A DNA stretch of 64,000 bases from CAYFKJ01 sp964528595 (GTDB taxonomy: Bacteria > Pseudomonadota > Alphaproteobacteria > UBA2966): positions 5,937 through 69,936 of the forward strand of contig CAZGTM010000016.1 of NCBI GenBank assembly GCA_964528595.1, given 5' to 3'. The notes under the pieces are model-generated. The model saw only the letters and a program-made list of their open reading frames with translations, was not told the origin of the DNA and made no database searches. Position 1 is the stretch's first letter, and each line of letters begins with the position of its first letter. Both the position numbers and the translations under genes were made by a program. Below are positions 56,576-64,000 of the stretch, in pieces.

Positions 56576-57214
56576 TTACTCGCGGTCCGGCTGGTTGTCC
56601 GGGTGGGCGGCGCTGAAGGCTTCCAAATCGCGGCAGGCGGCTTCGACCCTGAGGATGGTGGGATATCCGCTCAGATCGCAATCAAAGCGCTGGGCATTGA
56701 AGATCTGCGGGATCAGGAAAGCGTCGGCGAGCGTCGGCATGTTGCCGTGGCAGAATGTACTCGAATCGGGGTGGGCCTGCAGCATTGCCTCAATGGCGCC
56801 CAAGCCGGCGGCAATCCAGTGGCGGTACCAGCGCAGTTTGTCGTCCTCGCTCAACCCCATGTCGTTAACCAGGTAATTAAGCGTGCTGAGATTGTTGAGG
56901 GGATGGATTTCACACGCCACCGCCTGGCAAATCGCTCTCACCCAGGCCCGGTCGACGGCCTCCTCGGGCAGCAAAGCGGGCGCTGGATAACACTCCTCGA
57001 GATACTCGGCGATTGCCATGGATTGCGTCAGCACGGCCTCGCCGTCCAGCAGAGCCGGCACTTTGCCTTGCGGGTTCAGTTCGAGATAGCCGGGCTGCAA
57101 CTGTTCGCCGAGCCGCAGATGGACGTAAACCCGTTCGTGGTCCAGTCCCTTGAGGTTGAGGACGATACGGATGCGGTAGGCGGCGGAAGAGCGAAAGTAT
57201 CCGTAGAGCTTCAT
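56576..57214 (-). CDS. maiA: Maleylacetoacetate isomerase (zeta-class GST)
   Basis: A 212-residue zeta-class glutathione transferase that isomerises maleylacetoacetate to fumarylacetoacetate in tyrosine and aromatic catabolism. The N-terminal thioredoxin fold has YGYFRSSAAYRIRIVLNLKG; the family usually has SSC, here SSA, so the conserved Cys is Ala, while the first Ser is kept. GSH-binding GKVPALLDGEAVLTQSMAIA and the C-terminal helical domain are normal. Its ATG overlaps the stop of the dioxygenase gene (ATGA). Confidence 0.88.
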   Translation of the reverse strand: MKLYGYFRSSAAYRIRIVLNLKGLDHERVYVHLRLGEQLQPGYLELNPQGKVPALLDGEAVLTQSMAIAEYLEECYPAPALLPEEAVDRAWVRAICQAVACEIHPLNNLSTLNYLVNDMGLSEDDKLRWYRHWIAAGLGAIEAMLQAHPDSSTFCHGNMPTLADAFLIPQIFNAQRFDCDLSGYPTILRVEAACRDLEAFSAAHPDNQPDRE

Positions 57215-58065
57215 GCCATATCCCCTTCGGCGACTGTTTGTCGTTCCCGCCGTGCGCCATCGCGCCAGACGACCGGAAAGGTGTCGCTGTCCAACACTTC
57301 GCCATCGCCCACGCCGTGGTTCTCGATCGGCGGCGAAACCTGGCCTTGACGTTCCGCATAACGGACGTCGTCGCCCGTCCAGCGCGCCGCGAAGGCGCGG
57401 CGGCGACGGGTGGCCGAGGGATTGCCCGGACCGCCATGCAGTGTCAGTCCGTGGAAGGCGATGCAGTCGCCGGGCGTCAACTCCCAGTGCAGAAGGTCGT
57501 ATTGATCCGGCGCGGCATCGATATCGGGCGGCGCCTCGAACACCTCATCGCTGACGGCCAGGTCGGTCGATTTCTTGAAATACATCGGCTGGTAGCGCTT
57601 GCCCCAACGGTGGGAGCCGCGGACATATCGCACTGCCGTTTCTTCCGGCACGTCGTCGAGGGGAATCCAGAACGAGCAAATCTGATCACCCGTCAGCGGA
57701 TAGTACGGCATGTCGTGGTGCCAGGGCGTACGTTCCTCCGCGCCGGGCTCCTTCACCAAAAGATGCTCGTGGTAGAAGTTGACTTTGTCCGAGGCCATCA
57801 GCTGAGCCGCCGCCGCCGCCAGAGGTGAGCGCCAAACGAGATCATCGAAAACCGGTATGCGCAGCCACAGGCAGAAGTCGACGAAGAAGCGCTTTTTGTC
57901 GCCGTCCGGCCCGTTCAGCCGCGCCATCGGGCCGGGCTCGGCGATGGCCTGCTCGACCCCATCGCGCAGCCGCTCAATCCAATCCTGGTCCAACAGATTG
58001 CGCAGGCAAACCGCGCCATCCTCGGCATAGGCCGCCACTACGTTATCGTCAAGTTTCACAGCCAT
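57211..58065 (-). CDS. Phytanoyl-CoA dioxygenase-family protein
   Basis: A 284-residue Fe(II)/2-oxoglutarate oxygenase. The 2-His-1-carboxylate ligands are visible as H-x-D in TPWHHDMPYYPL and the distal His in IAFHGLTLHGGPGNPS, with the 2-oxoglutarate Arg likely in SATRRRRAFAAR. The ATG at 58065 (MAVKLDDNVVAAYAEDG) begins the conserved sequence and has GGGGAG close upstream; an ATG ten codons earlier is possible. It is coupled to maiA, but a shared substrate is not evident. Confidence 0.85.
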   Translation of the reverse strand: MAVKLDDNVVAAYAEDGAVCLRNLLDQDWIERLRDGVEQAIAEPGPMARLNGPDGDKKRFFVDFCLWLRIPVFDDLVWRSPLAAAAAQLMASDKVNFYHEHLLVKEPGAEERTPWHHDMPYYPLTGDQICSFWIPLDDVPEETAVRYVRGSHRWGKRYQPMYFKKSTDLAVSDEVFEAPPDIDAAPDQYDLLHWELTPGDCIAFHGLTLHGGPGNPSATRRRRAFAARWTGDDVRYAERQGQVSPPIENHGVGDGEVLDSDTFPVVWRDGARRERQTVAEGDMA

Positions 58066-58161
58066 CCGCTCCCCGGAGTAATGCGCCAGTTGCAAATGTC
58101 ATTGCGAAGAATTTGCCGGGCGCTGTCAATAGCGGCGGACAAAATTTGGTGTTGAAAGGCG

Positions 58162-58935
58162 CTAATTCATCCCGACGCGGCCGAGGCCGGGCAGTTTGAG
58201 CGCCGGCGGATTGAGGTCGATGCCGAAGGCGGCGCCGAGGACGTTGATCTCCAGGCCTTCCTCCGGCCCCAAAAGAACGCCGGCATAGCCGCCCAGCGAG
58301 ACTTGCATGCCCCGCCCGCCCGGCAGCCGGGTGTTCAACACGCCATCGGCCAGATAGTCCTTGCCGACGGCAGTGACCGGCAGATCGACGTTGAAACCGG
58401 GTACGGACCGGACGACATGGGCAACGAAAGTGTTTGAATTCGGTCCCGGCCAGGTGCGGTAATATTCGGCAAAGGGATAGTCCCGAACCGCCTGCTTAAT
58501 TTTCGGAATGATTGTTTCCGCATCTTCCCCGCGGATGTCGGCCAGCAACTCGGGCCGGCGTGAAAACCACTCGGCATCCGGCGCCCGGTTGCTGATCTTC
58601 AGCGGCGGCCGGCCGTAATAAAGCCGCCAGCCGATCACCTCGTAGCGGGTGTACTGCAGGGCGTTCTTCGGTTTGATGCCGATCCAGGAGTGCACGGCAA
58701 ATACCCCGCGCCAACCCCAGGTCCGCGCCGCATAGACCTGGACGACCGCCTCCGGCGTGGTGGCCGGGTCCGGCGCCTGCCCGGTGGGATCATGGCTGGC
58801 GGTACTCCAGTGCGGCGTTTCGCTTGCGGCAACCAAGGCGGCACTCCCCATCAGCGGCACGACAACCAATGCCATCAGCCACCAGGCAATACGCCGGCGC
58901 CATCGCCGATGGGTGGGTTCGGCCGGTTCAGTCAT
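58162..58935 (-). CDS. DUF3750 family membrane-anchored protein
   Basis: A 257-residue protein with one N-terminal membrane helix (IAWWLMALVVVPLMGSAALV, residues ~15-36) and a periplasmic DUF3750 domain: AVVQVYAARTWGWRGVFAVH, SWIGIKPKNALQYTRYEVIG, WPGPNSNTFVAHVVRSVPG and the C-terminal GIDLNPPALKLPGLGR. The function is unknown to me; the pattern of Trp, His and Asn could suggest a cysteine-free hydrolase or a binding protein, but nothing proves it. It stands alone on the minus strand. Confidence 0.8.
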   Translation of the reverse strand: MTEPAEPTHRRWRRRIAWWLMALVVVPLMGSAALVAASETPHWSTASHDPTGQAPDPATTPEAVVQVYAARTWGWRGVFAVHSWIGIKPKNALQYTRYEVIGWRLYYGRPPLKISNRAPDAEWFSRRPELLADIRGEDAETIIPKIKQAVRDYPFAEYYRTWPGPNSNTFVAHVVRSVPGFNVDLPVTAVGKDYLADGVLNTRLPGGRGMQVSLGGYAGVLLGPEEGLEINVLGAAFGIDLNPPALKLPGLGRVGMN

Positions 58936-59101
58936 GATTTATGCGGTACCGGACATATTCAGGATACGCCTTCCACGCCGGGACGGAGGGGCACACAAAT
59001 CTGCCCCGGCTCGCAGCGGCGTTCAACGGGTATCTATCAAGTATGGGGAGGAAACCGCCGATTTTCAACTCGGCGGCAATCCGGTTCAGCCAGTTGACGC
59101 C
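58936..59101. other. Intergenic stretch, no gene seen
   Basis: Between the DUF3750 gene and the small membrane protein I see no open frame with conserved sequence, no hairpin with a U-run and no recognisable RNA. Confidence 0.4.
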
Positions 59102-59284
59102 CTAACCGAGTGGATTGAGGAAGACCACCCAAAGCGCAATACCGATGACCATCACGCCAACCAGCCCGCCCGCCAACTGCCATTTGGTCGAGTCGTATTT
59201 TGATGATTCAACGGTCGCCAACCACTCTTCTTCTGACATTTCGTGGGGTTCCTTGAGAACCCGGGCCTTCGAATTCTTCGACAT
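59102..59284 (-). CDS. Small single-pass membrane protein, hypothetical
   Basis: A 60-residue protein with a charged N-terminal half (EPHEMSEEEWLATVESSKYD) and one C-terminal membrane helix (LAGGLVGVMVIGIALWVVFL) ending FLNPLG. This amphipathic-then-helix layout is credible for a real small protein, and the codon positions are GC-rich as in neighbours. No clear ribosome-binding site precedes the ATG (only a weak GAG), which lowers confidence. I do not recognise a family. Confidence 0.5.
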   Translation of the reverse strand: MSKNSKARVLKEPHEMSEEEWLATVESSKYDSTKWQLAGGLVGVMVIGIALWVVFLNPLG

Positions 59285-59534
59285 TTGTACAAACTCGATT
59301 GCTGTTCATCCCGTGTGTGCCGATCAAAAACAGGCCGGCGTTTACAGCGTTTCAATTCGGAACATTTGGAGGGCGTGAGTCGCCGAATCGAACCGCATCG
59401 GGTCTGCCACAGCAAACGCCGTGCCGTAACGCGGCACACGTTGCCGTCTTGCGCGACTATGGCCGCGTGCTATAACGGCGGACGGATTTCGCAAGCCGAC
59501 TTCAACCCGCGCGATCGCACCCGGCCAAGGGATA
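59285..59534. promoter_or_regulatory. Divergent control region upstream of aroQ
   Basis: This 250-bp gap between the small membrane protein and aroQ holds the promoters for both. I see no long open frame with family resemblance and no strong hairpin. AAGGGA precedes the aroQ ATG. Confidence 0.35.
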
Positions 59535-59996
59535 ATGACGGACATGGCAACTACCGTACTGGTGCTCAACGGCCCCAACCTGAACATGTTGGGCACACGC
59601 GAACCCGACATCTACGGCCACGAGACGCTCGACGACGTACACCGGATTTTGGCGGCGCGGGCGACCGATCTTGGCCTCGCCGTCGATTGCCGCCAAAGCA
59701 ATGTCGAAGGGGAATTAGTCACATGGATCCAGGAGGCCAGAGGCGAATTCGCCGGCATCATGATCAACGCCGGCGCTCTCACCCACACCTCCGTCGCACT
59801 CTTGGATGCCCTGAATGCCGTCGGCCTGCCGGTTATCGAGGTCCACCTGTCCAACATCTACAAACGCGAGGAATTCCGCCACCACTCCTTCATCAGCGCG
59901 GCCGCCGAGGGGGTCATTTGCGGCTTCGGCGTCGACAGTTATGTGTTGGCAATCGAGGCAATGGCTGGAATTCTAGGGCGACAAGAACAAGACTAG
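59535..59996 (+). CDS. aroQ: 3-dehydroquinate dehydratase, type II
   Basis: A 153-residue type II dehydroquinase of the shikimate pathway. Conserved segments are VLNGPNLNMLGTREPDIYG (active-site Arg and Tyr), the Asn in INAGALTHTSVALLDA and the catalytic His region EVHLSNIYKREEFRHHSF. The ATG at 59535 or the one three codons later are both possible. It is followed after 14 bases by accB, an order conserved in alphaproteobacteria. Confidence 0.95.
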   Translation: MTDMATTVLVLNGPNLNMLGTREPDIYGHETLDDVHRILAARATDLGLAVDCRQSNVEGELVTWIQEARGEFAGIMINAGALTHTSVALLDALNAVGLPVIEVHLSNIYKREEFRHHSFISAAAEGVICGFGVDSYVLAIEAMAGILGRQEQD

Positions 59997-60010
59997 GAAA
60001 CAAACCCTTC

Positions 60011-60472
60011 ATGAACGACAAACCATCCATCGACAAAGACCTCATTCGCGAACTCGCCGGACTGCTCGATGAGACCGGGTTGACGGAAATCGAAGTCACC
60101 GAAGGCAAAAGCCAGATCCGCGTGGCGCGAGCTGCAGCACCCGCCGCTGCCGTCGCTGTTCCGGCGCCGGTTGCCGCGCCGGTCTCCCCCGCCGCCCGGG
60201 CGGCCGAACCCCGGGCGGAAGCGGAAGAGGCCTCCCACCCCGGCGCCGTTACGTCACCGATGGTCGGCACCGCCTACATTGCGCCCGAGCCAGGTTCCGC
60301 CCCCTTCGTCAAGGTCGGCGACGAGGTTTCGGAAGGTCAGACGCTGCTGATCGTCGAAGCCATGAAGACCATGAACCCCATACCCGCACCCAAAAGCGGC
60401 CGCGTGACCCAGATCCTCTTCAGCGACGGCGCGCCGGTCGAATACGGCGAAATCCTGTTGATAATCGAATAG
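60011..60472 (+). CDS. accB: Biotin carboxyl carrier protein of acetyl-CoA carboxylase
   Basis: A 153-residue BCCP. The biotinyl Lys is in VEAMKTMNPIPA; an Ala/Pro-rich linker (residues ~43-75) joins the N-terminal dimerisation helix (DKDLIRELAGLLDETGLTEI) to the biotinyl domain. I start at the ATG at 60011, 14 bases after aroQ; a longer in-frame opening runs backwards through aroQ but is out of frame with that gene and not conserved. It works with AccC, encoded next. Confidence 0.95.
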   Translation: MNDKPSIDKDLIRELAGLLDETGLTEIEVTEGKSQIRVARAAAPAAAVAVPAPVAAPVSPAARAAEPRAEAEEASHPGAVTSPMVGTAYIAPEPGSAPFVKVGDEVSEGQTLLIVEAMKTMNPIPAPKSGRVTQILFSDGAPVEYGEILLIIE

Positions 60473-60485
60473 ACGGGACCGGCCG

Positions 60486-61835
<1,350 letters not shown>

Positions 61836-62498
61836 CGACATCAGCGGGCCGGACCTAACCCCCGATCTTGTTCTCAAGGCCTATTCGGTCGGCGTCTTTC
61901 CCATGGCCGACGGCCGCTTCGATACGCGCATCTTCTGGGTCGATCCCGACAAGCGCGGCGTCTTGCCGCTGGACGGCTTTCACCTGCCCCGCCGCCTAGC
62001 CCGCACCGTGCGTTCGGATACTTACCGGGTGACGATCGATACCGCCTTCCGCCAGGTCATGGAAACCTGCGCTGAGCCCCACCCGAGGCGGCAGGCAACC
62101 TGGATCAACGACGAGATTATCGACCTTTACACGGCGCTTTGCGAACGCGGCCACGCCCATAGCGTGGAATGCTGGACGGCCGCCGAGGATGGCGTAGACC
62201 AATTGGCCGGCGGTCTTTATGGCGTCAGCCTGGGCACGGCATTCTTCGGCGAAAGCATGTTCGCCCGGGCCCGCGACGCCAGCAAAGTCGCGCTCGTCCA
62301 CCTGGTCGCTCGGCTGCGGGCCGGTGGCTACACCTTGCTCGACACGCAATTCATTACCGATCACCTGGCCATGTTCGGCGCGGTGGAAATCCAGCGTGAC
62401 GACTATCAGGGACAGCTGGACACGGCGCTTGATGACGTCGGAGATTTCCACGCCCTGCCCAATCAAATCGACGGCACCCAAGCGATCGAGGCCTTAAC

Positions 62499-63260
62499 GT
62501 GACCGCATCCTGGCAACCGCCCTCGACATTCGAGGAGATCATCAAGGACCTGCTGGTGCCGGGCTGGCTGTATATGAAATACCGGGTCGCCAAGGAACTG
62601 CGCAAGGGCGAGCCGGAAACGCGGCTGTTGCCGTTTCTGGTCGATCGCCGCCGTGCCGCGCTGGACATCGGCGCCAACAAAGGGGTCTACACCCATCTGC
62701 TCGGACCGTTGGCGACCCATGTCTATGCCTTCGAGCCCAACCCGAAGCTCTACAAATCCCTGATCCGCAGCCTGCCGTACAATGCGACCGCCAAGCCGTT
62801 AGCCATATCCAACGCCGCCGGCAGCGCCGAACTGCGTATCCCGCGCGGTTCCAAGAAAGGCTATTCCAACCAGGGCGGATCGCTCAGCGCACACAAGGTG
62901 CAGGGCGAATTCGGCGCGGTCACGGTCGAGGCCGTCCGCATCGACGATCTTGATCTGCCCCCCGTCGGCTTCATCAAGGTCGACGTGGAGGGCTTCGAAC
63001 TGCAAACCCTGGAAGGCGCCGGGGAAACGCTGTCCAGGGACAAGCCCGTCCTGCTGATCGAGATGGAGGAACGGCATACCGGCATCCCCATCGAGGACAT
63101 GATCGGCACCGTAGAAGCGTACGGCTATACCGGTTTCGCCCTCCACCAAGGCCAATTGACCAAGGCCCTGAGCCTTGACTTCGACATCTGCCACCGGCCG
63201 CTGGTCGGCAAGAAGGGTTACGTTTTCAACTTCATCTTTTTTCCGGCGGGACCGGACTGA
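62499..63260 (+). CDS. FkbM-family methyltransferase
   Basis: A 253-residue SAM methyltransferase. Motif I is ALDIGANKGVYTHLLGPLAT (residues ~50-69), the acidic position follows in VYAFEPNPKLYKSL, and the FkbM signature is GFIKVDVEGFELQTLEGAGE. Members usually methylate sugars or polyketide hydroxyls. Its GTG start overlaps the aat stop (GTGA), so it is translationally coupled to the acc-aat operon, although a functional tie is unclear. The acceptor is unknown. Confidence 0.88.
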   Translation: MTASWQPPSTFEEIIKDLLVPGWLYMKYRVAKELRKGEPETRLLPFLVDRRRAALDIGANKGVYTHLLGPLATHVYAFEPNPKLYKSLIRSLPYNATAKPLAISNAAGSAELRIPRGSKKGYSNQGGSLSAHKVQGEFGAVTVEAVRIDDLDLPPVGFIKVDVEGFELQTLEGAGETLSRDKPVLLIEMEERHTGIPIEDMIGTVEAYGYTGFALHQGQLTKALSLDFDICHRPLVGKKGYVFNFIFFPAGPD

Positions 63261-63597
63261 CAAGACTCCGATACCTTGAAATTGGAGTCTCCATCCCAAC
63301 CATGTCCCTCCCCTGAATACAGTGAAGAAGAGACAGTATCTTTCTGGCAATCCCCTGAGCTCACAAATCAATGTGTGGCGGCATCGTCCGCGCTTGGTTA
63401 CAAGCGGCCACCCATTAAAAGCCCCGCATGGAGTCCGCTTTCACTCTGTACGGACGTTTCGAGAAACCAAGTCTGCTTTGGGGCGAACAGCAGACTATTT
63501 TCGGAGCCAGCGACCAGGTCTGGAATTGACCCTAAGCGGCCGCTGAAACGGCTGAATTCGTAAGTCGTTAGCTTGAACGAACTTGCTTCTAATTTCC
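63261..63597. other. 337-bp gene-free stretch with two inverted repeats
   Basis: No frame here shows recognisable protein sequence, and base composition is less GC-rich than the genes. AGACTCC-(14)-GGAGTCT (63263-63290) begins 2 bases after the FkbM stop without a U-run; AGTCTGCT-(11)-AGCAGACT (63470-63496) is a perfect 8-bp repeat further on. It may be a decayed region or hold a small RNA; I cannot tell which. Confidence 0.4.
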
Positions 63598-63999
63598 CTA
63601 TGGCCCCGATTCGACAGGAAACCCCGCGTCTTTCCAGGCTTGTGCCCCACCGCGGAAGAAGTGGACCCTCTGATATCCCCAGTTGACGGCTTTGGCGGCC
63701 TCCCAGACCCTATTGTAGCAATCATCGCAATACACGACTATTTCCACGGTCTTATCCACGACCGCTGTGAGCGTCTCTTCCGTGATTCTCGCCTGTGCTG
63801 AGTCCGTGAACCGGTAGTAGGTGAGATGGATGGCACCCGGTATTTGCTGTTCTTGCCGTACATCCGGATGGCTTGTATCGATAAATACCGCGCCCCGATC
63901 GTGTAAAGACTTTGCTGTTGCAACATCGATCTCCGTTGCACCCTTTACCTCCCACCAAGTATTCCCCGAACCCAAAACTCGATGACGCGTAATAAGATA
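63598..63999 (-). CDS. Rhodanese-like domain protein, 5' end probably outside the window
   Basis: At least 125 residues of a rhodanese fold: EIDVATAKSLHDRGAVFIDT, IPGAIHLTYYRFTD, the active-site loop VYCDDCYNRVWEAAK and FFRGGAQAWKDAGFPVE. The loop Cys sits in CDDC, a double-Cys variant. The frame stays open to the right edge; the first possible in-window start is a TTG at 63975 without a good ribosome-binding site, so the true start is probably beyond 64000, perhaps with a signal peptide. Rhodaneses transfer sulfane sulfur; the partner is unknown. Confidence 0.8.
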   Translation of the reverse strand, partial: YLITRHRVLGSGNTWWEVKGATEIDVATAKSLHDRGAVFIDTSHPDVRQEQQIPGAIHLTYYRFTDSAQARITEETLTAVVDKTVEIVVYCDDCYNRVWEAAKAVNWGYQRVHFFRGGAQAWKDAGFPVESGP

Positions 64000-64000
64000 C

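Overview
The window is GC-rich bacterial chromosome with tight, mostly co-directional operons and no rRNA, tRNA, CRISPR array, insertion sequence or phage gene that I can see. The gene complement points to an alphaproteobacterium, probably in or near Rhodospirillales. The evidence is an Isc-type iron-sulfur operon headed by cysE and iscR with two cysteine desulfurases, an HscB with a mitochondrial-type tetracysteine domain, the anmK/tyrS divergent pair, the rne / amiC / PBP1A / prfB block, an RNase E with an acidic insertion in its S1 domain, and an M23 peptidase-bactofilin pair. The taxonomic call is inference from content and order, not from a marker search.

Layout. 1-4.7 kb: aromatic or acyl-CoA catabolic operon (crotonase, acyl-CoA dehydrogenase, Old Yellow Enzyme barrel fused to a fibronectin III domain, aryl-CoA ligase). 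4.7-6.7 kb: HxlR-SCP2 regulator divergent from a flavin monooxygenase-like protein, with a palindromic operator between them. 6.8-11.3 kb: YaiI, a methyltransferase and PaaY on the minus strand, then a PaaJ-type thiolase and PaaK on the plus strand. 11.3-17.1 kb: a cAMP-like signalling patch (metallophosphodiesterase, soluble cyclase with TPRs, CoA-transferase, DUF3303, and a membrane cyclase carrying a 2Fe-2S ferredoxin domain). 17.2-26.0 kb: the cysE-iscR-iscS2-iscS-iscU-iscA-hscB-hscA-fdx-iscX operon plus a methyltransferase, read leftwards from a promoter that overlaps an IscR-box-like palindrome. 26.3-36.6 kb: hydrolase, anmK, tyrS, AsmA-like protein, glnE and DUF455. 36.8-41.6 kb: M23 peptidase and bactofilin, then a coupled acyltransferase-hydrolase-racemase operon.

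41.5-50 kb: a REPIN-like inverted repeat runs into the stop codon of prfB, which carries a classic programmed +1 frameshift. PBP1A and amiC lie upstream of prfB on the same strand, and rne, with a 0.5-kb leader, is divergent from amiC. 50-58.9 kb: aminotransferase, gamma-glutamyltransferase-like lipoprotein sharing a CATG with the divergent M48 protease, glpK, DsbA-like protein, maleylacetoacetate isomerase, phytanoyl-CoA dioxygenase and DUF3750. 59-64 kb: small membrane protein, aroQ-accB-accC-aat-fkbM operon, a 337-bp gene-free stretch with two hairpins, and a rhodanese cut by the window edge.

Most of the window is housekeeping. The items that deserve a second look are the membrane/ferredoxin/cyclase fusion next to a phosphodiesterase and a second cyclase, the OYE-FN3 fusion, the zinc-finger HscB, the IscR-box promoter with tandem DnaA boxes beside it, the REPIN at prfB, and the leaderless-looking AT-rich start of DUF455. 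I did not find a clearly new defence or mobile system.
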